Shown here piece after piece: positions 9,377-16,558 of a stretch of DNA of 64,000 bases (position 1 is its first letter; each line of letters starts with the position of its first letter). The position numbers and the translations under genes were made by a program. The notes under the pieces were generated by a model. It was given only the letters and a program-made list of their open reading frames with translations. It did no database searches and was not told where the DNA came from. Origin of the DNA: DASUAS01 sp963750045 (GTDB lineage Bacteria; Actinomycetota; Acidimicrobiia; IMCC26256; DASPTH01); the NCBI GenBank assembly GCA_963750045.1, contig CAVVPD010000004.1, positions 186,001 to 250,000 of the forward strand. The letters run 5' to 3'.

Positions 9377-9949
9377 ATGAAGGTCGGGGTACTCGCGCTC
9401 CAAGGGGCGTTCCGCGAGCATCGTGAGGTGCTCGACGCCCTCGGCGTCGAGGCGGTCGAGGTGCGCACGCCCGAACCGCTCGGCGCGCTCGACGCGCTGA
9501 TCCTGCCGGGCGGCGAGTCGACGACCATGAGCAAGCTGCTCGACACCGCCGGGCTGCGCGGCCCCCTCGCGCAGGTGCTGACCGAGGGCCTGCCGGTCTT
9601 CGGCACCTGTGCCGGGATGATCCTCCTGGCGCGCGACGTCGTCGACGGCCGGCCCGACCAGGAGTCCTTCGGTGCGATCGACGTCGCGGTGCGCCGCAAC
9701 GCATACGGCCGTCAGCGCGATTCCTTCGAGACCGTGCTCGAGGTCGCCGGTCTCGCGGGTGGCGCGTTCCCCGGGGTGTTCATCCGGGCGCCCCGCATCG
9801 AGTCGGTGGGGGAGCGCGTGGAGGTGCTCGCACGTCATGACGGGCACGCGGTGCTGGCGCGCGAGGGTGTGGTCTGGGTGGCGAGCTTCCACCCGGAGCT
9901 CTCCGGCGACCTCCGGTTGCACGAGTGGTTCCTGACGGAAGCGGCCTGA
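9377..9949 (+). CDS. pdxT: Pyridoxal 5'-phosphate synthase, glutaminase subunit PdxT
   Basis: Class-I glutamine amidotransferase that releases ammonia for PdxS. The N-terminal strand KVGVLALQGAFREH and the LILPGGESTTM loop are diagnostic. The nucleophilic cysteine is in FGTCAGMILLA, and the His-Glu pair in SFHPELSGD completes the triad. Length is 190 residues, standard. A possible ribosome site lies in GAGAGGCCTCC, 8-18 bases upstream. It is followed by yebC after 31 bp. Confidence 0.96.
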   Translation: MKVGVLALQGAFREHREVLDALGVEAVEVRTPEPLGALDALILPGGESTTMSKLLDTAGLRGPLAQVLTEGLPVFGTCAGMILLARDVVDGRPDQESFGAIDVAVRRNAYGRQRDSFETVLEVAGLAGGAFPGVFIRAPRIESVGERVEVLARHDGHAVLAREGVVWVASFHPELSGDLRLHEWFLTEAA

Positions 9950-9980
9950 CGATGCGGGGCCAGAAGGAAGGTAGGGGTCG

Positions 9981-10733
9981 ATGAGCGGACATTCCAAGTG
10001 GCATTCGATCAAGCACGCGAAGGGCGCGGCGGACACGGCGCGCGGCAAGCAGTTCGCGCGGCTCGCCCGTCAGATCGAAGTCGCCGCGCGCAGCGGCGGC
10101 GGTGACATCGAGGGCAACCCCACCCTCCGGACGATGATCCAGAAGGCACGCGACGCGTCGATGCCGAAGGACAACATCGAACGCGCCATCAAACGCGGCA
10201 CGGGTGAGCTCGAGGGGGTCACCTACGAGAGCATCACCTACGAGGGGTATGCGACCAACGGCGTCGCCGTCTACGTGGAGGCGCTGACCGACAACCGCAA
10301 CCGCACCGGCGCCGAGGTGAAGAACGTGTTCACGCGCAACGGGGGTTCGTTGGCCGAGCCCGGCGCGGTGGCGTGGCAGTTCGAGCGCAAGGGCGTGCTC
10401 GTCCTCGAGAGGTCCGTGGCCACAGAGGACGACCTCATGCTCGCCGCGCTCGAAGCCGGCGCCGAGGACATCGCCGACCAGGGCGACACCTGGCAGGTCA
10501 CGACCGGGCCCGGCGACCTCCACGCGGTGCGCGACGCGCTCGAAGCCGCCGGCATCACGGTCACGAGCGCCGACCTCACCATGTTGCCGAGCACCACGGT
10601 GGAGCTCGACGAGGCCGGGAAGGCGAAGTCGGTGCTGCGGGTGATCGATGCGCTCGAGGAGCACGACGACGTGCAGAACGTCTACGCCAACTTCGACATC
10701 CCCGACGACGTGCTCGCTGCGGCCTATTCGTGA
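9981..10733 (+). CDS. yebC: YebC/PmpR family protein
   Basis: TACO1-like protein; members have been described both as transcriptional regulators and as ribosome-associated factors easing translation of difficult motifs. The 250-residue product starts MSGHSKWHSIKHAKGA, the family hallmark, and continues with ARQIEVAAR, PKDNIERAIKRGTGE, TDNRNRTGAEVKN and the C-terminal VYANFDIPDDVL. It is intact. A good ribosome site, GAAGGAAGG, precedes the ATG. In related actinobacteria ruvC follows closely; here a 3.1-kb accessory segment separates the two. Confidence 0.95.
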   Translation: MSGHSKWHSIKHAKGAADTARGKQFARLARQIEVAARSGGGDIEGNPTLRTMIQKARDASMPKDNIERAIKRGTGELEGVTYESITYEGYATNGVAVYVEALTDNRNRTGAEVKNVFTRNGGSLAEPGAVAWQFERKGVLVLERSVATEDDLMLAALEAGAEDIADQGDTWQVTTGPGDLHAVRDALEAAGITVTSADLTMLPSTTVELDEAGKAKSVLRVIDALEEHDDVQNVYANFDIPDDVLAAAYS

Positions 10734-10784
10734 GGCACGCCTCGGCTGCGCCCAGCGCCAAGAGATCGGCACTGAAGAAGCGGG

Positions 10785-10890
10785 CTTTCCCCAGTCGCCG
10801 CTCGCAGAACAGCCGCTCGCCAGGCGCGTCGATCGCGTACATCACCGGCCGGCGACAGTGCAGATCGATCCCGACGCAACGTCGATCCAT
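10785..10890 (-). pseudogene. IS110-family transposase, N-terminal relic
   Basis: The ATG at 10890, preceded by GGGAGG, opens a reading frame MDRRCVGIDLHCRR then MYAIDAPGERLFCERRL, the start of the RuvC-like DEDD domain of IS110-type transposases (the Asp in VGIDLH is the first catalytic residue). After about 33 residues the similarity stops and the remaining frame runs towards the yebC stop. More than 300 residues of transposase are missing, so the element cannot encode an active enzyme. The relic points leftwards, and its non-coding upstream side lies at 10891-11040. Confidence 0.68.
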
Positions 10891-10899
10891 AGGGCCTCC

Positions 10900-11010
10900 C
10901 TTCCTCACGAAGAGGACTTGGACGTGAAGCCCCGAGTCTCAACCGACTCGGGTCGTCACGGGGAGAGACACCCCACCGGCGCTGCCCGTCAAGTGCAGGC
11001 AGCGCCGGCT
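10900..11010 (-). ncRNA. Structured region upstream of the IS110 relic, bridge-RNA-like candidate
   Basis: Four inverted repeats crowd into about 110 bases upstream of the transposase start, in its sense. From the distal side: an 11-bp perfect stem (10976-10986 with 10998-11008) around an 11-nt loop; a 4-bp GGGG/CCCC stem (10960-10963 with 10971-10974); an 8-bp stem CCCGAGTC/GACTCGGG (10931-10938 with 10945-10952) enclosed by an outer CGTGA/TCACG stem (10923-10927 with 10956-10960) leaving internal loops; and CCTC/GAGG (10903-10906 with 10912-10915). The last base of the outer stem and the first of the GGGG stem share position 10960, so they compete there. IS110 elements are known to encode a structured bridge RNA upstream of the transposase; the match here is by position and structure only. 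Confidence 0.4.
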
Positions 11011-11156
11011 TTCATGTCGAACGGACTGCACCTGGGGTAGGTCACCCGTTGGACAAGAGGACCCTCCCATGTGATCATGCCGGCGGTCGATGTATTGCAT
11101 GTGCACACGGGCGCGATTGGATCAGTACGCCTGATTCATGGATCGAGGAGCAGTGC

Positions 11157-11929
11157 ATGTCTGATCCGAATGCCGAATATGACCCGGAGCGGTATTGGGG
11201 TCAAGTCGGATCGCACATCAGCGAGCGTGCCGCACCGAGTGTGCTCGCTGGAGACGACGAGCCCTTCGACCAACTCAAGCGGCGCAAGTTCGTGGAGCGG
11301 ATGCTCGGCAAGCTTCCGATCGCCGGCAAGAGCTGTCTGGAAGTCGGCTGCGGTCCGGGCGGGAACCTGGTGGAGCTCCAGAGACTCGGCCCCGCGCGCC
11401 TGGCCGGTGTCGACATCTCACAGACGATGGTGGATCTCGCCGCGCGACCACCGATGGCGATGTCGAGATCACGAAGATCAACGGGCGCGTTCTGCCCTTC
11501 GCGGACAAGGAGTTCGACGTGGTCTTCTCCGCGACGGTGTTGATGCACAACGTCGACGGCATCGCCACGCCGCTTGTCGCGGAGATGTGCCGGATCGCCG
11601 GCGAAGAAGTGGTGTTGTTCGAGGAGGTCTCTCAACGGCGGAAAGACCGGTACTCGTACGTCAAGCGCACCGTCGGCCAGTACGCCGCAAGGTGCAAGTC
11701 GAACGGCTTCGAATTTGACCACGTGGAGTATCTGCACCACGAGATCCTGCAGAAGTTGTGCCGGGTGCCCCGCCGACTCTTGAATACCAAAGACACCCAT
11801 GAAGGCGCGGCCCGAAACGGAGCGTCGCGGTTCATCGAGCGAGCGATGATCGGCGCCTTCGGCTGGGTCGACGACGTCGTGCCCCTGGAGTCGGGCCTCG
11901 CCGAACTGGATTTCCGGCGGTGCACCTGA
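11157..11929 (+). CDS. Class I SAM-dependent methyltransferase
   Basis: Rossmann-fold methyltransferase with unknown substrate. Motif I is SCLEVGCGPGGNLVEL near residue 60, followed by the acidic ribose-binding strand LAGVDISQTMVDLA. A single-base break near 11445 shifts the frame; afterwards come VLPFADKEFDVVFSATVLMH (motif II region) and a C-terminal part with EEVVLFEEVSQRRKDRYSYV. Repaired length is about 257 residues. The ATG at 11157 follows GAGGAG. Its base composition is less GC-rich than the flanking core genes and it lies next to an IS relic, so acquisition by transfer is plausible. It could equally be a glycan or small-molecule methylase. Confidence 0.78.
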
Positions 11930-12187
11930 TCAGGCCCTTCGGGAACACGCGTTGACGTCGACTCGATACTCCTTGTTGCAGGTCAGTGCCTATCCGCGCC
12001 GGTCCAAAAGGGCGCCCTCTCGCTCATCCACCTCGCACGGTCGGTCCTTGTTCCAGACCGACCTAGCCTCCTCGCCCTCAGCCGTGCCTCGCGATGGAGA
12101 TAGGTTCTGTGCCGTGAAGCGCACACGGGGTCGCGCACGATTTGCCGTAGCCATCTCCGACGACGTCCTCCAGGCGGTGTACGCGTA

Positions 12188-12598
12188 ATGGAGATCGAGG
12201 CGGCACTCGCGTTCATCCGTGAGCAGCACGAGGCGGTCATGCTGACCTACCGCGGTGACGGCTCTCCGCAGATGTCGCCGGTTGCGTGCAACGTCGACGC
12301 CGAGCGCCGGATCGTGGTCAGCACGCGCGAGACCGCACTGAAGACGAAGAACCTGCGACGCGATCCCCGGGTGTCGTTGTGCGTGATCACGCACGGGTTC
12401 TACGGAGACTGGATCCAGGTCGACGGTACCGCCGAGGTGGTGTCGCTCCCGGACGCGATGGAGCCGCTCGTCGAGTACTACCGCAGCACGGCCGGTGAGC
12501 ACCCCGACTGGGACGACTACCGCGCCGCCATGGAACGCGATCGACGGGTCATCGTCCGCATCACGCCCGTCCGAGCCGGACCGGACCGGTCCGGTTGA
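12188..12598 (+). CDS. PPOX-class flavin/F420-dependent oxidoreductase
   Basis: Small split-barrel flavoprotein of the pyridoxamine 5'-phosphate-oxidase-like group; many actinobacterial members use coenzyme F420. The 136-residue product has the family pattern: AVMLTYRGDGSPQMSPVAC in the first strands, then RRIVVSTRETALKTKNLRRD (cofactor phosphate-binding region) and VSLCVITHGFYGDWIQVDGT. It is intact. Its TGA overlaps the TTG of the next gene (TTGA, 12595-12598). Substrate unknown. Confidence 0.85.
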   Translation: MEIEAALAFIREQHEAVMLTYRGDGSPQMSPVACNVDAERRIVVSTRETALKTKNLRRDPRVSLCVITHGFYGDWIQVDGTAEVVSLPDAMEPLVEYYRSTAGEHPDWDDYRAAMERDRRVIVRITPVRAGPDRSG

Positions 12599-13197
12599 GC
12601 GGAAGCCGCACGGCGGCCGCGGTCCTCGCTGCCGGTCGCGGTTCCCGCCTCGGGGGCAACGCGTCGAAGCCGCTCCTCGTGTGGCGCGGCCGCCCGCTGG
12701 TGGCGTGGGCCGTCGATGCCGCCGTGGGCTCGGGGCTCGGGCCCGTCGTCGTGGTGGTCGGCTACCGCGGCGACGAGGTCCGCGCCGCCCTCGGTGACGA
12801 TCACCACCTCCTCGTGGTCGACAATCCGGGCTGGGACGAGGGCATCGCGTCGAGCCTGCGGGCCGCCCTCGCCGCGCTCACGCCGCTGGTCGAGGTCGAC
12901 GCGGTCGCCGTCGGCCTCGCGGACCAGCCGCTGGTGGGTGCCGGCGCCTACGCTCGCCTGGCCGCGACGGGGGGAGACGCGCCCATCCGGGCGGCGGTCT
13001 ACGACGGGCGGCCCGGCAATCCTGTGATCCTGGCGCGTAGCCTTTGGCCTGACGCCATGCGGTTGCGTGGAGACACGGGGGCACGAACCCTCATGCGCGA
13101 CCGCACGGTCGACCGGATCGAATGCGGTGACACCGGGAGCGCAGCCGACATCGACACGCTCGAAGATCTCGAACGACTGCAGCAGGAGGACCAGTGA
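12595..13197 (+). CDS. MobA-like NTP transferase (MocA type)
   Basis: Nucleotidyltransferase of the molybdopterin cytidylyl/guanylyl-transferase fold. The N-terminal nucleotide-binding signature AAVLAAGRGSRLGG is followed by SKPLLVWRGRPLVAW, and the metal-binding Asp is in AVGLADQPLVG. The region APIRAAVYDGRPGNPVIL resembles the MocA substrate loop. Length is 200 residues, as expected. The start is a TTG overlapping the upstream stop, and its own TGA overlaps the GTG of the CoxG-like gene (13194-13197), so three genes are coupled. Pairing with CoxG suggests maturation of a molybdenum hydroxylase, but no such enzyme lies in the window. Confidence 0.85.
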   Translation: MSGSRTAAAVLAAGRGSRLGGNASKPLLVWRGRPLVAWAVDAAVGSGLGPVVVVVGYRGDEVRAALGDDHHLLVVDNPGWDEGIASSLRAALAALTPLVEVDAVAVGLADQPLVGAGAYARLAATGGDAPIRAAVYDGRPGNPVILARSLWPDAMRLRGDTGARTLMRDRTVDRIECGDTGSAADIDTLEDLERLQQEDQ

Positions 13198-13868
13198 AGA
13201 TCGAAGACCAGTTCCGGGTGGACGTCCCGATCGACGAGGCTTGGAAGGTGCTCCTCGACCTCGAGCGCATCGCCCCGTGCCTGCCGGGTGCGCAGCTCAC
13301 CGAGGTCGAGGGCGACGAGTACCGCGGCACGGTGAAGATCAAGGTCGGGCCGATCACCGCGCAGTACAAGGGCGTGGCGAAGATCGTCGAGGCCGACGAG
13401 GCGAACCACAAGGTGGTGCTGCAGGCCGAAGGTCGCGACACGCGCGGCCAGGGCAACGCCTCGGCCGCGGTGATCGCGACGCTGGTCGAGGAGGACGGCG
13501 GCACCGTCGTGAAGATCGACACCGATCTCAACATCACCGGCAAGGTCGCGCAGTTCGGTCGCGGGGTGATGGCCGACGTGTCGAGCAAGCTGCTCGGCCA
13601 GTTCGCCGACAACCTCCAGCAGGACGTGCTGTCGGGTACGCCGACGGTCGCGACGGAGACGCCCCCGGCGGCCGAAGCCGTCACGGCTCCCGGCGCAGCC
13701 AGGAAGATCGATTCGAAGGAAGCGGAGCCGATCGACCTGGTGGACGCGGCGGGCGGCTCGGTGGGGAAGCGGGTCGTGCCGCTGCTCGCGGGTCTGGTCG
13801 CGGTGCTGGCGCTCTGGTCGATCTTCAAGCGCCGCAAGAAGCGCAAGATCCGCCACCACGAGAGCTGA
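13194..13868 (+). CDS. CoxG-like SRPBCC protein with C-terminal membrane anchor
   Basis: Carbon monoxide dehydrogenase subunit G-like protein. The N-terminal 150 residues are the SRPBCC/CoxG fold (DVPIDEAWKVLLDLERIAPC, LPGAQLTEVEGDEYRGTVKI, KVGPITAQYKGVAKI). A Pro/Ala-rich spacer follows and the C-terminus has one membrane helix (VVPLLAGLVAVLALWSIF) ending in a strongly basic cytosolic tail, RRKKRKIRHH. In carboxydotrophs CoxG recruits the enzyme to the membrane. No coxMSL genes are present; only the MobA-like neighbour supports a molybdoenzyme link. 224 residues, intact. Confidence 0.85.
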   Translation: MKIEDQFRVDVPIDEAWKVLLDLERIAPCLPGAQLTEVEGDEYRGTVKIKVGPITAQYKGVAKIVEADEANHKVVLQAEGRDTRGQGNASAAVIATLVEEDGGTVVKIDTDLNITGKVAQFGRGVMADVSSKLLGQFADNLQQDVLSGTPTVATETPPAAEAVTAPGAARKIDSKEAEPIDLVDAAGGSVGKRVVPLLAGLVAVLALWSIFKRRKKRKIRHHES

Positions 13869-13887
13869 CCCCTCTAGGATCGAACTC

Positions 13888-14469
13888 GTGTTCGATCCAA
13901 CTGGAGTGCCCGAGGTGGTCCTCGGCATCGACCCGGGACTGTCGCGTTGCGGGTACGGCGTGGTGCGGCGTCACGGCGCGGCGTTCCGGGCCGTCGCCTA
14001 CGGCGTGATCCGGACCTCACCGAGCGACGACCTCCCGGTGCGGCTGGCGTCGCTCCTCGACGAGCTGGAGGGGCTGCTGGTGGAGTTCCCGCCCGCGGCC
14101 GTGGCCGTGGAGCGGGTGCTGTTCCAGGTGAACACCCGCACCGCGATGTCGGTCGGCCAGGCCAGTGGGCTGGCGCTGGCGTTGGCGGGGCGGGCCGGGA
14201 TCCCGGTCGTGCAGTACAGCCCGAACGAGGTCAAGCTGGCGGTGGCGGGCGACGGCGGCGCGGGCAAGGAGGAGGTGCAGCAGATGGTCACCCGGTTGCT
14301 GCAGCTGGCCGAGCCTCCCCATCCCCCCGACGCCGCCGACGCGCTCGCGCTCGCGCTGTGCCACTGGTGGCGGGCACCGATGCGGGCGGTCGGCGCGGTC
14401 GACACGCCGCCGGCGCCCCGCCTGGCCGAGGCGATCGCGGCCGCGGTGGCCAAGGCCGACGCCCGATGA
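13888..14469 (+). CDS. ruvC: Holliday junction resolvase RuvC
   Basis: Endonuclease that cuts Holliday junctions symmetrically after RuvAB branch migration. Catalytic acidic residues are visible: Asp in VLGIDPGLSRCGYG, Glu in AVAVERVLFQVNTRTA, and the C-terminal HPPDAADALALALCH. Length is 193 residues, slightly longer than the usual 160-180. The GTG at 13888 is taken as start, with GTG at 13915 an alternative that would remove nine residues. ruvA follows after 25 bp and ruvB overlaps ruvA, giving the standard ruvCAB operon. Confidence 0.96.
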   Translation: MFDPTGVPEVVLGIDPGLSRCGYGVVRRHGAAFRAVAYGVIRTSPSDDLPVRLASLLDELEGLLVEFPPAAVAVERVLFQVNTRTAMSVGQASGLALALAGRAGIPVVQYSPNEVKLAVAGDGGAGKEEVQQMVTRLLQLAEPPHPPDAADALALALCHWWRAPMRAVGAVDTPPAPRLAEAIAAAVAKADAR

Positions 14470-14494
14470 CGCCGCGAGCGATGGTGGAGGCCCG

Positions 14495-15082
14495 GTGATC
14501 GGTTCGGTGCGAGGCACCGTCGTCGAGCGCACCGCCACCGGCGAGGTGCTGGTCGAGGTCGGGGGAGTGGGATACCGCGTGCACGTGCCGGCGAGCGCGC
14601 TGCCCGCGCTGCACCCGGGTGACGCCGCGTTCCTCTTCACCCACCTGCACGTGCGCGAAGACGCGATGGTGCTCTACGGGTTCCCGACCCGCGACGAGCG
14701 CGACACGTTCGAGGCCCTGATCGGCACCACCGGGGTGGGACCCAAGCTCGCGCTGGCGATGCTGTCGGTGCACTCGCCCGGCGCGCTGCGGCGCGCCCTG
14801 CTCGAAGACGATCTCACCGCGCTCACGTCGGTGCCCGGCGTCGGGAAGCGCACCGCGCAGCGGCTGCTGGTCGAGCTGAAGGCGCGCCTCGAGGTACCCG
14901 AGCTCGATCTCACCGAGACGGGCGGCGCTCCGGCGCCGCGCGCCGAGGTGCGCGCCGCGCTCGCCGGGCTCGGCTACGGCCCCGACGAGGTCCGCGACGT
15001 CGTCGCGCAGCTGCCGGAGGCGGGTTCGGTCGAGGACCTCCTCCGCGAGGCGCTCAAGCTCCTGGCGGTGGCCCGTGCGTGA
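14495..15082 (+). CDS. ruvA: Holliday junction branch-migration protein RuvA
   Basis: DNA-binding subunit that holds the junction and loads RuvB. The GTG at 14495 (preceded by GGAGG) gives 195 residues beginning MIGSVRGTVVE. Domain I is the OB-fold with GVGYRVHVPASAL and DAMVLYGFPT; domain II contains both helix-hairpin-helix motifs, TTGVGPKLALAMLS and VPGVGKRTAQRLLVEL; domain III, which contacts RuvB, is AEVRAALAGLGYGPDEVRDV. The last 8 bp overlap ruvB. Confidence 0.96.
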   Translation: MIGSVRGTVVERTATGEVLVEVGGVGYRVHVPASALPALHPGDAAFLFTHLHVREDAMVLYGFPTRDERDTFEALIGTTGVGPKLALAMLSVHSPGALRRALLEDDLTALTSVPGVGKRTAQRLLVELKARLEVPELDLTETGGAPAPRAEVRAALAGLGYGPDEVRDVVAQLPEAGSVEDLLREALKLLAVARA

Positions 15083-16103
15083 AGAATTGCTGCGGGCCGC
15101 AGCGGATCCGGTGGAAGCGGCGGAGGAGACCACCCTCCGGCCCCGCCGCCTCGACGAGTTCGTCGGCCAGCCCCGGCTCAAGGAGCACCTCGAGATCCTG
15201 CTCGCGGCGGCGCGCGGGCGCGGCCAGGCGGCCGACCACCTGTTGTTCGCGGGGCCGCCGGGGCTCGGCAAGACCACGCTCTCGGGGATCGTCGCCGCCG
15301 AGATGGACGTCAACCTGCGCATCACGAGCGGGCCTGCGCTCGAACGTGCCGGCGACCTCGCCGCCATCCTCACCAACCTCGACGACGGCGACGTGCTGTT
15401 CATCGACGAGATCCACCGCCTCCCCAAGCCGGTCGAGGAGGTGCTCTACCCCGCGATGGAGGACTTCCAGCTCGACATCGTGATCGGCAAGGGCCCGTCG
15501 GCCCGGTCGATCCGCCTCGAGCTGCCGCGCTTCACCCTCATCGGTGCCACCACCCGCACCGGGCTCATCACCGGGCCATTGCGCGACCGCTTCGGCTTCA
15601 TCGCCCGCCTCGACTACTACGACGTCGACGACCTCGTCTCCATCATCGTGCGCGCCGCCCGGATCCTCGGCGTCCCGCTCGAGCTCGGCGGTGCCGTCGA
15701 GATCGCCCGCCGATCGCGGGGCACGCCCCGGATCGCCAATCGGCTGCTGAAGCGGGTGCGCGACTACGCCGAGGTGCGCGCCGATGGCGCGGTCACGACC
15801 GAGAACTCGCGCACCGCGCTCGAGCTGTTCGAGGTCGACGAGCTGGGCCTCGACAAGGTCGACCGGGCCATCCTCGCGGCGTTGTGCGAGACCTTCGGCG
15901 GTCAGCCGGTCGGGCTCCACACGTTGGCGGTGGCGGTGGCGGAGGAGCCCGAGACCGTGGAGGAGGTCTACGAGCCGTTCCTGCTGAAGGCAGGGATGCT
16001 GCAGCGCACGCCCCGCGGCCGCGTGGCCACGCCGGGGGCCTACGCGCACCTCCACCTGCCCGCCCCCGCGGTCGCCCCGAACCTGTTCACTCCCGAGGTG
16101 TAG
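15075..16103 (+). CDS. ruvB: Holliday junction DNA helicase RuvB
   Basis: AAA+ motor of branch migration. Walker A is FAGPPGLGKTTLS, Walker B is DVLFIDEIHRL, sensor 1 lies in TLIGATTRTGL, and sensor 2/arginine finger in RSRGTPRIANRLLKRVRDYA. The C-terminal winged helix begins AILAALCETFGGQPVGLHTL. Length is 342 residues, normal, and the frame is intact. The GTG start lies inside the 3' end of ruvA. A 140-bp gap separates it from yajC. Confidence 0.97.
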   Translation: MREELLRAAADPVEAAEETTLRPRRLDEFVGQPRLKEHLEILLAAARGRGQAADHLLFAGPPGLGKTTLSGIVAAEMDVNLRITSGPALERAGDLAAILTNLDDGDVLFIDEIHRLPKPVEEVLYPAMEDFQLDIVIGKGPSARSIRLELPRFTLIGATTRTGLITGPLRDRFGFIARLDYYDVDDLVSIIVRAARILGVPLELGGAVEIARRSRGTPRIANRLLKRVRDYAEVRADGAVTTENSRTALELFEVDELGLDKVDRAILAALCETFGGQPVGLHTLAVAVAEEPETVEEVYEPFLLKAGMLQRTPRGRVATPGAYAHLHLPAPAVAPNLFTPEV

Positions 16104-16243
16104 CGGCGCTCGCGGTCTCGCTCCGGCGGGCGGTGGCATCCCGGCGTCGCTGATCCCGCCGCCGGATGGTGGCCCGCTAGCATCCGCGTCCGGTCCGTGC
16201 CTCCCGGCCGGCCGGTTGCGAGCGTCAGGATCTCCAGGACTCC

Positions 16244-16555
16244 ATGGTCATCGTCGCCTACTTCGTCGTCATCGCGCTGGCGTTCTTCCTGCTCATCGTG
16301 CGGCCGCAGCGCCGGCGCCTGGCCGCCCACCGTGCGTTGGTCGCGGCCCTCACCGTGGGCGACGAGGTCGTCACCACCGGGGGGATCTTCGGCACCATCG
16401 TCGCTCTCGACGACGAGCGCGTCGAGCTCGAGGTGTCACGGGGGGTGGTCATCACCGTCGCCCGGGCCGCCATCGCGCAGCCCGCCCACCCCGCGGCGCC
16501 CGGCACGACCGCGATCGAAGACCATTCGGCCGACAACGGCTCGAACGACGACTGA
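16244..16555 (+). CDS. yajC: Preprotein translocase subunit YajC
   Basis: Single-pass accessory protein of the SecDF-YajC complex. The N-terminal helix VIVAYFVVIALAFFLLIV is followed by RPQRRR and the conserved LTVGDEVVTTGGIFGTIVAL. 103 residues including an acidic tail, normal size. It is separated from secD by three bases, and secF overlaps secD, forming one export operon. Confidence 0.94.
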   Translation: MVIVAYFVVIALAFFLLIVRPQRRRLAAHRALVAALTVGDEVVTTGGIFGTIVALDDERVELEVSRGVVITVARAAIAQPAHPAAPGTTAIEDHSADNGSNDD

Positions 16556-16558
16556 TCC

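Noticed and set aside
10734..11040. Intact insertion sequence between yebC and the methyltransferase
   Set aside because: Only the first 33 or so residues of the transposase are recognisable and no terminal repeats or target duplication could be identified, so only a relic is claimed.
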